From contig CAJHNH020002834.1 of assembly GCA_905116865.2 (NCBI GenBank), forward strand, positions 1 to 64,000: a stretch of DNA of 64,000 bases. Reading direction: 5' to 3'. The translations under genes were made by a program, and so were the position numbers. Position 1 is the first letter of the stretch, and every line of letters starts with the position of its first letter. Shown here piece after piece: positions 55,301 to 63,364 of the stretch. Source of the DNA: Candidula unifasciata. Its lineage: Eukaryota; Mollusca; Gastropoda; Stylommatophora; Geomitridae. The notes under the pieces were generated by a model. The model did not search any database. It had not been told where the DNA came from and saw only the letters and a list, made by a program, of their open reading frames with translations.

Positions 55301-58300
55301 AGCTGTGTTTGGGAACATCACTTAGGGAGGCCCTAATTTGTTCTACAATAAGACTTTTGTACCAGTGAATGGAAACCACAGGAAGAGGTTTTGTAACTGT
55401 TCCCCTGGGAAATGCCTAGTACTTGAGGGGTCATGGAATTGTTAAAAACATTCACTAATCTCTAAGCCACAGAGCCGTACATATATACAAGTAACTAGTC
55501 TTTTTGTTTTCTCCCGAGTGAGTTTCGGAACCCCATTGTGGAGAAAACAAGAATAGATCCACTGCCTCATCTGTCATGTTGTAGGAGGCTTCCTTTGAAG
55601 TCGGAGTATATCTGCCTGAGAGGCAAGAAACCAAATGTCTGCATACAGATTAGCCAGATCTGTAAAACAGATGTGCATGCAGTAATCAGATTCTGGAACA
55701 AGACTACAAGTCCTGAGGTAGATGAACACCCAGAACTCTCCGCCAGAGTTTACAGCCGGTGAAATCGAAGAAGACCTTCTACTCATCAGTCTTTCCATGT
55801 GGGTTCAGGGACCACATTTTGGGGCAGGAGGAAGAATCAACCCACTGGCCCCCAACAAGATTGTTGTAAAAGATGACAGACTAGAGGTTTGGTGGAATCT
55901 GATTGGGCTAATTGCGGGTTTCAGTCCTTAATATAGGGAAAATAAGAATATACCCACTGCCTACCTAAAAGCGTGTCGTTAGTGTCGACTAATTGGGAGC
56001 TGCCTTCGAAGTCGGAGTGTGTCTGCCTAACAGGCAAGGAACCAACAGTCTGAATACAAATAAGTCAGATCTGTAAAATGGATATGCACATGCAACACTT
56101 AGGTTCTGGAACAGGACTGCGGTTCAGACGCGGACAAACAACCAGAGTTTACAGCCCGTGAATGCAAAGAAGAAGGCAACCTTGCTGTAAACTAAAACAC
56201 AATGTACCAGCCACCTTTTTAAATGCAAGCACAGAAAACTAACAAGAATTCATCAATTATTCAGGTGCTCTCTTCATGATGAAGGTATCACAATGAATCT
56301 CCAAGGCCCTCTGCCCTTGTCTTGATTTTACACTGTTTCAGAATATTTGTCATCCATCTATTGATATTATCTTACCACTTATATCCCTATATACCTCTTG
56401 CTTTCCTACCTTCACCTTTTCCTTCTAGAAATAAATGAAAATGAATCTTCACCTTACCTTGCTGAAAAGAACTGAGTGCCTATTAGTATGGCACTGAGAA
56501 GGGGGGGGGGGTCGCTGTGGCAGAGCGGCTAGACGCGCCGCGGATCGGAAGGTTGTAGGTTAGCTCCCTGTCGGAGCCAGACTTCTCTCTTCAAAAATGA
56601 CCTTGGCTCTCAGGTCGACCCAGCCTTGAGTGGGTACCGGATGCAGTCCTGGGAAGTAGAGGCGGCCGCTGTGATGCTGACCACATCACCCATCTTGTGC
56701 CGTTGGTCTATAAAATATAGATCTAGTCCTATATGCCTAAAGGCGAGGAAAAGGGACCTTTACTTTACTTACTTACTTTTTACTGTCAAGAAAGGGGGGG
56801 GGGGAAGTTTTTGTATGGTCAGGAGAGTCTCTTCCTAACATTTCCGGAACCAATGGTCTGCATAAAAATAGTCAGATCTGTTTTTTCTGTCTAAGCACAC
56901 TCAACTTGGTTCTGAACAGAACTATAAGTTCAGAAGTGGACTAAAAATCTACCAAAGAACTTTCCGCCCTGCCTTACCTCAGGTGAATGCAAAGAAGAAA
57001 ACCTTTCTGTAGACTTTGCTTAAACTTACCTTACTAAAAATCTGTCCAAAGAAACCTTTTAAATCAAGCACAGAAAACTAAGAAAAATCTGTCAAAGAAC
57101 ATTCAAGTGCCATCTCCCATTTTGACTTTTACTAAAAATGAATCCAAAGAAACTTTGCTTCTGCCTGCCTCCTTGTCTTTTTACTAAAAATCTGTCCAAA
57201 GAACTTTGCTTCTGCCTTCTCCTCAGGTTTGACTTTTACTAAAAATCTGTCCAAAGAACTTTGCTTCTGCCTTCTCCTCAGGTTTGACTTTTACTAAAAA
57301 TCTGTCCAAAGAACTTTGCTTCTGCCTTCTCCTCACCTTGACCTTTTACTAAAAAACTGTGAGTGCCTACTAGCTTCTGCACTGAGAAGGGGGAGGGGGA
57401 CTTTTGTTAAAATCGGTCCAGGAGAAGATGCTTCTGCCTTAAAACCTCAGGTTTGACTTTACTAAAAATCTGTCATTTGAACTTTGCTTCTGTCTTTCTC
57501 TTTATGTTTTTTCTGTCTCTTTTCTCTACTTGGACCTGACTAAGTCTCCTCAGGTTTGACTTTTACTAAAAATCTGTCCAAAGAACTTTGCTTCTGCCTT
57601 CTCAGGGTGTTTCAGGAATGTGATATTGTCTGGTCATTCCAGGCATTGCTATTACAGGTTGTTTGGTCTTATATGGGGTGATACTTCTCTGCACAGTTAT
57701 TTATATTTATCCCTGGCTTTGTCTTGAGAGAGGTAAACTAAGATAGCACACAGTGTTGTGAATACTTTTGACTCATACAAGTTTGTGTTCCAAACAAAGG
57801 TCAAAATTTTGTTGCATGTAAACAGAACATATACCAAATTGAATATGTAACAAAGTGAACGAATACTGAGGTACCACTGTGTTTCTGTGTCCGCTAAGTC
57901 TTGTTGCATATATCAGTTTTTGATGTTGGTGCTAGTCAACCCTCTATTGGCGGAACAGGCAGGCCGTCGGGGAAAATACAGTAGCAGAGTACATCCCTGA
58001 ATAGACAGATCATGTGGATGAAGGAGTCTCTAAATGTGTACATTTTTGTGGCTGTTGTTTGGTTTTAAAAAGCAATTTTTTTTTGGTTCAGTAGTTTGCC
58101 ATTCTTTCCAGAATGGTACAGCACTCATGCTGTTGTCAAAATCAAAGCATAGTAGTTTGCTGCCAGATTGTCTGCAGCTGACTTTGAACCCCGGTATATT
58201 ACAGGATTGTAAATGTGAATTCACAGCTCCTAAGCTTCATAAATTCAAAATATTTCTTGCACTAATAAATTGAGCATGAATTTTGACAGAAACCTGCCTC

Positions 58301-60935
58301 GTGGCCTTGGTGTCAGTTTTGCTGTTCTCATTGTCACAACGGTTGCTGCTAACTTTGCATATTACACGGTTTTATCAAAGGAGGAATTGTTGAAGTCGGC
58401 TGCTGTGGCAACAGTGAGTTCATTTTGCTTCATTTTCTTATTGTTGTTTTTAGGGGGGGGGGGGGGATTTCTTTGAAATAATAATTTATGGAATGCATGA
58501 CAAAAAACGAACTTGAACAAAGAAGGCACCATGAATAGATTGCACAATTTATTGCCTGGCATATTTTGCTATATCTCATCAGGTGCATACTACAGTAACA
58601 ATTAATTAAAATGAAGCAAATAAATGAATACATCCGACTGAAACACAAAGGCAGTAAATTGTGCAGTCTATTGTTTTTGTCCTCTTTGTTCAAATTTACA
58701 ATGGGGAAACATTGCTTTGTGTTTCTAAAGTGAGAATTGTCAAATATTTTTTATATATATATATAGTGTTGTTGTTTTTAAACAATACCAGCGGACAAAT
58801 GTTACAGCAGACAGAGAAGAGGTAGAAAGTGTTACAAGAGTTATAAATAGGTTTTGGGCTGATACTATACAATGTGAATGTCCTTGCATTGGAACCCACA
58901 AGACCAAGAAATCAGGAGAAACAAAAGAATAAAACACACAGAGAAGATAATTAACCCTTTCGCCATGAGAAAGGAACAGACAGTTCAGATTTGTGCCATG
59001 CCCCTCCCTGTAAATTTCAGTTTACCAACTTTGCTATAGTACCTTTTTTACGAGAAGCCTGTCTATAAAGTCACTGGTATCGTTTGCACCTGCGCACACA
59101 TTTGAGAGCACTGGGAATTATATTTACTACCCACAAAAAATGGGATTGAAGTGGGGTTTTCTCATGAGTGGTTGGCTTTGTTATGGAGATTCGCGGTGAG
59201 CGGGTGACGAACTCCTTGTGGTCCGGGTTCACTCCCGGGGTTGAGCAGAAAAGCCACATTTATCCCAGATTTACGGTATTTACAATGGAAATCAAGGCCG
59301 AAAGATTGCGATATCCATAATACCGAGCCTAAGGGTCAACAACTCATGGCTTCTGGATGCTAAACAACATGAGGTCACTTATTCAAATCCGCTGCAGTGT
59401 GTATTCAAACCTGAGAACATTGGGCCGGCAGGCAAGCATCTAGTCACTGAGCTAGCTACAGCTTGCCCGTTTACACAATGAGATACTGAGCTAGCACAGC
59501 TTGCCCGTTTACACAATGAGATACTGAGCTAGCACAGCTTGCCCGTTTACACAATGAGATACTGAGCTAGCACAGCTTGCCCGTTTACACCATGAGATAC
59601 TGAGCTAGCACAGCTTGCCTGTTTACACCATGAGATACTGAGCTAGCACAGCTTGCCTGTTTACACCATGAGATACTGAGCTAGCACAGCTTGCCTGTTT
59701 ACACCATGAGATACTGAGCTAGCACAGCTTGCCCGTTTACACCATGAGATACTGAGCTAGCACAGCTTACCCATTTACACCATCAGATATCAAAAAGAAG
59801 AAATAAAACATATTCTTTGTCTTCTTGTTTGCACTCACTGTCTGTAACTCCAGTGGAAAGTTGTGGTTGTTCATCCACTTCTGGACTTCAGTCTTGTTCC
59901 AGAACTTGAGTTTTGTGTGCACATCCGTTTTACAGATTCTTCTTATTTTAATGCACACTGTTGGTTACTAGCCTCTCAGGCAGATGACTCTGTCTTTGAA
60001 GGAAACATCTGATTGTTAGGACATGCTTGTTAAGATGTCAGTGGGTCTGTGCTTTTTTCTCCCCCTACAGTAGGACCCCAGGACCCCCACAGGGAATTAA
60101 AATGTTATCTGTTTGAATACATTTTGTTTTGTTGCTTTTTCTCAAATTAAATTTGTGCTGTTTTTTGTTTTTAAACTTTCTAGTCGTTTGGCGACAAGAA
60201 TCATACTCTTTGGCCAGCTGCGATTGTTGTACTCGTGCTTCTCTGCTCCATTGGAACTCTCAAAATTCTTATATTGGCTCATCCAAGGTAAAGAGCTCTT
60301 ACTGTTTTTGTGGAAGGAACGTTGAATCACAGGAGACATGGGTTTACAGAAGAACATGTAAAATGTCATAGAAACAACAAACAAAAAGACTGTATGTGTG
60401 CACTTGTGTGTGTGCATTTGTGTGTGTTGGGTTAGGTTTAAGTTAGTCTCCCCAAACAAAGTAGGTCACTTTTCATTCACAAGTTTGTTGGGCTGGTCTG
60501 CTTTCCTGCAGGTTATGGGTGTGCCGCTCTTTTTTGTTTGCTTTCTGTGTTGTCTTGTATTTACATGTTCATTCCGAAAAAGAGAATGCCTGTGACATAG
60601 GTTGCAGCACTCTCTAGGGGGATTGTGTTAGACCCAGTTTGTCCATGTTTTTGAAGTGTTGAAAGCACTAGCGTGCTGAAATATACAACATGTGATATCA
60701 ACGTCTACCAGTCAGAAGTGAGCTGTGTGTGTATGGGCGGGATCTGGGAAGCAAAACATTAGTTTTACCGTGTGTGTATGTGTTTGTGCAGGCATGTGTG
60801 TATTCTAATGTAGTTGTACACATATAACATATTTCAGGCTGATCTGTACTGCAGTACAACACGGACACATGCCTAGAATAATGACAATGTGTCACAGAGG
60901 GTCTCAGTATCCTAGTTCCTGCCACAGTTACCCTG
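39878..60935 (+). CDS. SLC7-type amino-acid transporter (light-chain family), six internal exons
   Basis: SLC7 light chains exchange amino acids across the plasma membrane, usually paired with SLC3A heavy chains. Exons: 39878-40003, 43138-43240, 53906-53947, 58290-58413, 60184-60287 and 60838-60935. Every junction is GT-AG and phases agree (1,2,2,0,2,1), giving 199 open codons. Order: 'LITINYTHDKLVTCFQKF' and a hydrophobic TM5 ('VVVLLIIIILGLL'); TM6 'IALSLLITFFVFGGW' joined to 'ITILEEVKSPERNLPRG', the family's EE-x-x-x-P-x-RNLP signature; TM7 'FAVLIVTTVAANFAYYTVLS' with 'EELLKSAAVATSFGDK'; TM8; then 'RLICTAVQHGHMPRI', matching the family's 'R-L..V..REGHMP'. TM8 is unusual: the family's G-x-x-N-G region is replaced by a 'GTLKILIL' type sequence. 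No 5' exons (TM1-4) were found upstream, and C-terminal exons are not seen. Substrate cannot be inferred. A decaying paralogue is possible, but the open, phase-consistent exons favour a real gene. Confidence 0.82.
40045..40305 (+). repeat. (TTC)n/(TCA)n microsatellite just after an SLC7 exon
   Basis: About 210 bp of TTC/TCC repeats and 50 bp of TCA repeats begin 42 bp after the donor at 40004. The long polyserine, polyphenylalanine and polylysine frames here are artefacts of the repeat. Confidence 0.95.
40570..40726. mobile_element. TTAA-flanked MITE, copy 1 (right end decayed)
   Basis: The left end TTAA plus CTCTTTGAGTCCCAGG matches copies at 42926 and 48007. The interior ('ggtttagcat', 'tcggcacatcttgcgttc') is shared. 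The right inverted repeat is mutated ('cgtcccttgtagtttag'). Confidence 0.8.
40745..41040 (+). mobile_element. R1 interspersed repeat
   Basis: Full-length but diverged R1: 'gtgagttccaaggcccta', 'caagaatagacccactg', 'aagcatgtcataaaaggc', and an end 'gcctgtaaacg' with a GGAGAAAGAAG tail. It lies directly after MITE copy 1. Confidence 0.8.
41105..41610 (-). mobile_element. LINE RNase H fragment
   Basis: Minus-strand reading: 'VVIVTVSQSMLRKVETGKF' (the catalytic Asp of TDS is Val here), 'FSPGYADVMGNEKADRLAG', and after a stop 'EAQIDHYSLRKMALREVTRG'. It is the same subfamily as 35165-35745 and is inactive. Confidence 0.8.
41695..42075 (-). mobile_element. LINE RNase H C-terminal fragment
   Basis: On the minus strand: 'DVVKALWKQANNAEARIDHY', 'RTVQPGVTRE' and 'CPKCCDVSSQLN'. 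This is another copy of the same LINE tail, in the same orientation and about 90 bp from the previous one. Confidence 0.75.
42195..42425 (+). mobile_element. tRNA-derived SINE
   Basis: Second copy of the 36960 family: B box 'ggtttgatccc' (42246-42256), 'ttggtttcgacagttgtatc', 'caatggcaaactactggacg', and a terminal 'ctaactaact' tail. Confidence 0.85.
42525..42735 (+). repeat. Tandem repeat with poly(C) blocks, 4 copies
   Basis: The unit 'aacacttagnggtttctg' plus 'acgggttcctgggct' is separated by C runs of 8 to 18 bp. The last copy runs into an R2 head, so an R2 5' end was probably amplified. The C-run lengths are probably unstable. Confidence 0.85.
42720..42850 (+). mobile_element. R2 interspersed repeat
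   Basis: It reads 'aacaagcatggtataaaatg', 'gtgttgggctgaatggtg' and 'taccacagcctagctgtaa'. It shares its 5' head with R1. Confidence 0.7.
42926..43072. mobile_element. TTAA-flanked MITE, copy 2 (both ends intact)
   Basis: A 147-bp unit including TTAA on both sides. The TIRs are CTCTTCGAGTCCCAGG on the left and, in reverse complement, CTCTTTGAGTCCCAAGG on the right. A TTAA target duplication is characteristic of piggyBac-like transposition. There is no ORF. It ends 65 bp before the SLC7 exon at 43138. Confidence 0.85.
43379..43400 (+). repeat. Poly(G) tract
   Basis: About 22 G after an A run. It lies in the SLC7 intron between 43240 and 53906. Confidence 0.95.
43740..43990 (-). mobile_element. 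R1 interspersed repeat, inverted copy
   Basis: Reverse complement of R1: 'gactgtaaaccagcagaaag', 'ttgttccagaatttcattgg', 'ggactgttggttccttgca' and 'aatagatgtactccaac'. Positions 43990-44370 show nothing recognisable. Confidence 0.7.
44370..44600 (-). mobile_element. tRNA-derived SINE, inverted copy
   Basis: Reverse complement of the 36960 family, with the B box as 'gggatcgaacc' (44529-44539) and 'ccagtagtttgccattg'. Strong identity to the 36960 copy. Confidence 0.85.
44617..44927 (+). mobile_element. RTE LINE copy with 12-bp target duplication
   Basis: Flanked by ATATACAACTTT at 44605-44616 and 44928-44939. The 311-bp body is almost identical to 772-1080 and begins and ends as expected for a 5'-truncated insertion. 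A clean duplication and high identity imply a comparatively recent event. Confidence 0.9.
44940..45240 (+). mobile_element. SINE with conserved core domain
   Basis: The tRNA-like head has an A box 'tggtgtagcgggtagac' and a degenerate B box 'ggttgtgggtt'. The core includes 'aagtaaaggtggccaggatg', 'ctgaccacctcacccacc' and 'ttggtctataaaatatagac'. The core is shared with 56510-56790, 53450-53725, 28955-29022 and 45410-45540. Confidence 0.85.
45405..45545 (-). mobile_element. SINE core-domain fragment, inverted
   Basis: It contains 'gctgcctttacttcccagg' and 'acccattttagactgggtc', the reverse complement of the SINE core and its upstream part. Confidence 0.6.
45736..46697 (+). repeat. 27-bp minisatellite, about 36 copies
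   Basis: The unit is 'aacctgtagaaatcaatg' plus 'aaggggtaa'. Variants alternate aat/agt, ggggt/gggga and aaggg/aaagg. A two-block pattern around 46080-46250 and 46370-46550 repeats the same variant order, indicating segmental amplification. All frames without stops persist on both strands since 27 is divisible by 3 (for example a 9-residue EINEGVKPV repeat). No start, splice or composition evidence supports a protein. Confidence 0.95.
46700..47600. other. AT-rich intronic region with poly(C)
   Basis: AT-rich sequence, a TATAA-type simple stretch at 47100-47140 and a poly(C) tract at 47341-47352. No gene is supported. Confidence 0.5.
47620..47915 (-). mobile_element. SINE-like repeat, second copy
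   Basis: Inverted partner of positions 1-325. It has a complete tRNA-like head on the minus strand ('gccgtgtgagcctagtc') and a tail '(taaagg)n' at 47622-47640. Confidence 0.8.
48007..48141. mobile_element. TTAA-flanked MITE, copy 3
   Basis: 135 bp including TTAA at both ends. The TIRs are TTCTTTGAGTCCCAGG and, in reverse complement, CTCTTTGAGTCCCAAGG. An internal deletion removes the 'aaggggtagtcaag' segment of copies 1 and 2. Confidence 0.85.
48320..48545 (+). repeat. Interspersed repeat fragment
   Basis: It shares 'ggcactttgtgtcaccgggt' and 'gtttatca' with 37280-37430 in reverse complement. It ends with 'acctacctacc'. Nothing coding is seen. Confidence 0.5.
48735..49030 (-). mobile_element. 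R1 interspersed repeat, inverted copy
   Basis: Full-length reverse complement of R1 with its (TTC)n tail at 48738-48755. It faces the sense copy at 49195-49460, giving an inverted pair about 165 bp apart. Confidence 0.85.
49195..49465 (+). mobile_element. R1 interspersed repeat
   Basis: It reads 'taagagtcgactaattgggg', 'gaagtcggagtgcacatgcc' and 'cagctggtgaatgcaaag', with a GAAGAAGAAGAA tail. The head is shortened. Confidence 0.85.
49760..50040 (+). mobile_element. R1 interspersed repeat, upstream of the 48-bp array
   Basis: A full R1 from 'gtgtgggttctaaggcttc' to 'agccggtgaatgcgaag'. It is followed within 50 bp by the 48-bp array. Confidence 0.85.
50087..52491 (+). repeat. 48-bp minisatellite, about 50 copies
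   Basis: The unit contains 'aggatcactaaagtagagct', 'catagagagaactaaac' and 'aactgtatgac'. The main variants are gtatgac/gtgtgac and gagagaac/gaaagaac. From about 51300 the variants occur in a repeating order (three or four 'gtgtgac' units, then two 'gtatgac' units), a higher-order repeat of roughly 240-290 bp. Two in-frame TGA codons (near 50642 and 50882) and a scrambled unit at 51018-51055 divide it. It is open in several frames on both strands; the + frame would encode a 16-residue unit RITKVELIERTKQLYD. No upstream coding exon or splice site supports translation. Confidence 0.95.
52500..52720 (+). mobile_element. R1 interspersed repeat, downstream of the 48-bp array
   Basis: It begins inside the R1 middle ('tttaaagtcagagttcatct') and ends 'agctggtgaacactaag' with an AAGAAG tail. 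Together with 49760-50040 it brackets the 48-bp array. Confidence 0.75.
52720..53450. other. Intronic sequence, nothing recognised
   Basis: Part of the SLC7 intron. It is AT-rich, with no tandem repeat or coding support. Confidence 0.4.
53450..53725 (-). mobile_element. SINE with conserved core domain, inverted
   Basis: On the minus strand: a tRNA-like head 'gtggctaaggcgttgcg', a B-box-like 'cgatcgaaaccc', and the core 'ctttcccagg' to 'ctgaccacattacccac'. It is 180 bp upstream of the small SLC7 exon at 53906. Confidence 0.8.
54070..55300 (-). mobile_element. Jockey-like LINE fragment with complete RNase H
   Basis: The minus-strand frame 55296-54487 (269 codons) runs through the region after RT into RNase H with all catalytic positions: 'WIYVYTDGTAFK' (Asp), 'CSNYEAKIIALETAL' (Glu), 'NIVIFTDSMSAPQAL' (Asp) and 'MQWIPGHSGTPGNDRADRLA' (His, Asp). 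Downstream, after a frame break, 'RINPLTRRDQATIFRLRI' and 'CQLCNYPYETVDHHLFECP' (a CCHC-like motif) complete the C-terminus. An RTE fragment is inserted in frame at 55040-55130. Confidence 0.85.
55505..56180 (+). mobile_element. Cluster of three R1 copies in tandem
   Basis: Copies at about 55515-55775, 55790-55885 (head only, more R2-like) and 55925-56178. Each shows 'aagaatanacccactg', and the full ones show 'ggagtatatctgcctgag' or 'ggagtgtgtctgcctaac' and end 'agcc(c/g)gtgaatgcaaag' plus GAA. Confidence 0.8.
56186..56450 (+). repeat. R2 tail
   Basis: It reads 'ccttgctgtaaactaaaac', 'ccacctttttaaatgcaag' and 'atccatctattgatat'. It is fused directly to the preceding R1 copy. Confidence 0.55.
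56505..56790 (+). mobile_element. SINE with conserved core domain
   Basis: A box 'tggcagagcggctagac'; B-box-like 'ggttgtaggtt'; core 'ggaagtagaggcggccgc', 'tgctgaccacatcaccc' and 'ttggtctataaaatatag'; tail (TTTACTTAC)n. A poly(G) run at 56502-56511 abuts the head. Confidence 0.85.
56815..57000 (+). mobile_element. R1 fragment, diverged
   Basis: It contains 'ggaaccaatggtctgcataa', 'agaagtggac' and 'ggtgaatgcaaagaag'. Its end merges with the following repeat region. Confidence 0.55.
57000..57610 (+). repeat. 55-bp tandem repeat, irregular
   Basis: The unit contains 'ttttactaaaaatctgtcc', 'aaagaactttgcttctgcc' and 'ttctcctcaggtttgac'. Units at 57170-57360 are almost identical; those on either side are broken and mixed with R1 words such as 'aactttccgcc', which suggests origin from the R1/R2 junction nearby. 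Confidence 0.75.
58085..58205 (-). mobile_element. Degraded tRNA-derived SINE fragment
   Basis: It contains 'agtttgccattctttccag', 'tgttgtcaaaatcaaagc' and 'ctgcagctgactttgaac', the reverse complement of the 36960 SINE body in diverged form. It ends 85 bp before the SLC7 exon at 58290. Confidence 0.5.
58414..59130. other. SLC7 intron, part
   Basis: It contains a poly(G) tract (58454-58466), a short (TA)n run (58751-58765) and a weak LINE-tail resemblance near 58880-58940 ('ttgcattggaacccacaag'). Confidence 0.5.
59130..59360 (-). repeat. R5 repeat, inverted copy
   Basis: Inverted partner of 29895-30120: 'gggtgacgaactccttgtgg', 'tccgggttcactcc' and 'gatatccataataccgagcc'. Confidence 0.7.
59448..59777 (+). 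repeat. 38-bp minisatellite, 9 copies
   Basis: The unit contains 'gagctagcacagcttgcc' and 'cgtttacaccatgagatact'. Two sub-variants (acaatgag, then accatgag) are grouped in order along the array, consistent with stepwise growth. Confidence 0.95.
59805..60100 (-). mobile_element. R1 interspersed repeat, inverted copy
   Basis: Reverse complement of R1 from 'ttgcactcactgtctgtaac' to 'gtgggtctgtgc' and 'aggacccccacag'. It ends 85 bp before the SLC7 exon at 60184. Confidence 0.8.
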
Positions 60936-61333
60936 GTAAGTTTTTTGACTGAGTTTATTCTCCTTGTCCTGCCACAGTTACCCTGGTAAGTTTTTTGACT
61001 GAGTTTATTCTCCTTGTCCTGCCACAGTTACCCTGGTAAGTTTATTGACTGAGTTCATTCTCCTTGTCCTGCCACAGTTACCCTGGTAAGTCTCAGTCTC
61101 CTTGTCCTGTCACAGTTACCCTGGTAAGTCTATTGACTGAGTTCAGTCTCCTTGTCCTGCCACAGTTACCCTGGTAAGTCTATTGACTGAGTTCAGTCTC
61201 CTTGTCCTGCCACAGTTACCCTGGTAAGTTTATTGACTGAGTTCAGTCTCCTTGTCCTGTCACAGTTACCCTGGTAAGTCTATTAACTGAGTTCAGTCTC
61301 CTTGTCCTGCCACAGTTACCCTGGTAAGTCTCA
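60936..61333 (+). repeat. 50-bp tandem repeat carrying an SLC7 exon end and splice donor
   Basis: The unit is 'tcctgccacagttaccctg' (exon 3' end), then 'gtaagtttattgactgag' (donor and intron) and 'ttcattctcctt'. Nine occurrences of the exon/donor junction are present, counting the exon itself at 60917-60940, so eight extra donors follow. One unit at 61077-61105 is shortened. Decayed units extend to about 61760. Confidence 0.95.
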
Positions 61334-62110
61334 GTTTTTGTCCTGCCACAGTTCCCTTGTCCTGTCTATTGTTACCCTGGTCATAGATTATGACTGAGTT
61401 AATCTTCTCCTAGTTTGTTTGCCTGGATGCTAAACTGTCTAACATCCTTTATGTTCAAAATACTGTTGAATCATTCTCCTTGTCCTGCCTCTGTTACAAC
61501 TTAAGGGCTTTCCTGAGTTCTATTCTCCTTGCAAAGCCACAGTTACACAAAAGTCTCAGTCTCCGAGCCAGAGTCACAGTTACCCTGGCGGTTCTATTGA
61601 CTGGTTGTCTCAGACTATCGCCACCGCCCGTGTCCCCCACAGTTACTCACGTGGTAAGTCTTTTGATGAGTTCATTCTCCACGAGCAGCCACAGCCGCGG
61701 GTAAGTCTCAGTGACCGCTTGTCCTCGAAAGGATACCCTTGTAAGTCTCATCTTTAGTCCTGACCGTTAGTCAGAGGATTGACTGACTTTGAGTATCATA
61801 GGAGATCACCAAGTTTTGCATCTTTCTAGTCTTTTTTGGCACTCGATCCTGGGAAACTGTCTAGACATCCTTAATGCTGACCAAATACTGTTTTGTGCTG
61901 ATGGTCTTAAAAATATGGGCGCTCTTCCCATATTCCTCAATACAACTTTAAGTGTCAAGAGGGATCTTTAGTTTTGGTCCTCACTCTTTTGGCCACCTCA
62001 GTCATTTGATACTTCTCCTTCTATTGCTCTGTAAAAACACTGCACGTGTTAAGAGGCAGTCATTCTGTTCTCTTCTTCCCCTCCGACCCATACAGAAGAT
62101 TGAACTAGCC
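61334..62110. other. Decayed repeat and unassigned sequence
   Basis: Broken units of the 50-bp repeat ('ccacagttactcacgtggtaagtc', split by substitutions) run to about 61760. Positions 61800-62110 are not recognised. I could not place the next SLC7 exon here. Confidence 0.5.
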
Positions 62111-62315
62111 TTGCTTCTTCTTGGCATTCACTGACTGTTGACTCCGGCAGAAAGTTCTAGTTGTTCATATACTTTAGAACTTGGTCTTGTTTCAGGATTT
62201 GAATGCTTTATGCATCCACACATCAGTTTTACAGATCTGGCTTTTTTTGTATGCAGCTGGTTCCCTGCCTTTCCGGGGGGATACACTCCCGACTTCGAAG
62301 GAAGCGTTGATCCTT
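62110..62315 (-). mobile_element. R1 interspersed repeat, inverted, partial
   Basis: Reverse complement of R1: 'cttcttcttggcattcactg', 'actccggcagaaagttctag', 'tcagttttacagatctggc' and 'atacactcccgacttcgaag'. Confidence 0.75.
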
Positions 62316-62565
62316 TTTATGTTGACCAGGCTCCAGGTTGGGAACCTGTTTCTAGGATGACTCTCAATGAGTGCAGATGGTTCTGGACCAGTATGATCCC
62401 TGGTCTGGTGCCCCTCCAGGGGTGGTTCAACACCGCTGCATCAGTAAAGTGGTCTAGGGTGATTTGTTCTGATGTCAGGTAAAATATGGCAAGGTAAATA
62501 TTTTGGACGAGAAAGAGAATTTTTAAAAGCTATATAAATTCTATCTTGATATATAAATGGAAGTG

Positions 62566-62822
62566 AGTTATAGAGTAATGTACACACTGAATAGCTTGTT
62601 ATATAGTAATGCACACACTGAATTTCTTGCTATAGAGTAATGTACACACCAAATTGCTTGTTATAGAGTAATGTACTCAGCAAATTGCTTGTTATAGAGT
62701 AATGTACTCACCAAATTGCTTGTTATAGAGTAATGTACTCACCAAATTGCTTGTTACAGAGTAATGTACTCACCAAATTGCTTGTTATAGAGTAATGTAC
62801 TCACCGAATTGCTTGTTACAAT
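62566..62822 (+). repeat. 31-bp minisatellite, about 8 copies
   Basis: The unit contains 'ttgcttgttatagagtaatg' and 'tactcaccaaa'. Outer copies diverge ('tacacactgaa') and inner copies are uniform. Confidence 0.95.
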
Positions 62823-62924
62823 TTATCAGTGTATTTTGAGCCTCATAATGCTGGCATCTGGCAGTGTTGAGTCGCTGGTTGAGACCGTCAGTTTCTACTC
62901 AGGTTTGTTACAGTTACATGTTTT

Positions 62925-63255
62925 TCTTTCTTTCTTTCGTTATTTCTTTCTTTTTTTTTTTTCTTTCTTTCTTTCTTTCTTTCATTTTTTTCTGTCCTTT
63001 ACTTTTTCTTTCTTTTTGTTGGTCTTTTTTTTCTTTTGCTTTCTTTCTTAATTTTATTCCATGATTTCTTTTCTATGTTCTATGTCTGTTTTCCTTTTTT
63101 CTCTGTCTTTAAAAAAAAATTAGTTTATTGATTCATTCTTTTATTTAATCCACCTCTCTGTCTTTTTGTTCTCTTTCTGTCTTTCTTTCCATCTTTCTTT
63201 CTGTTTCTGTTATTCTTTCTCTTTCTGTCTTTCTTTCTCTTTCTGTCTTCTTGCT
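62925..63255 (+). repeat. (TTTC)n pyrimidine-rich stretch
   Basis: Imperfect TTTC repeats over about 330 bp with short interruptions. Phe/Ser-rich open frames here are artefacts. Confidence 0.9.
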
Positions 63256-63364
63256 CTTTTGCTTTGAAGTTAAAATTGTTCCTCCAACATGTGACAGCAT
63301 TTTGGTCATCTGTTAATGGTGAAGTGACTACTGCCCTTGCCTCCAAACCCTCACCAACCATTGA

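Noticed and set aside
61820..61975. Possible next SLC7 exon after 60935
   Set aside because: An acceptor-like 'tctttctag' is present, but the phase-1 reading meets a stop after about ten codons and shows no family motif.
62809..63064. Hydrophobic Phe/Ser-rich 'membrane protein' frames
   Set aside because: Translation of a (TTTC)n tract.
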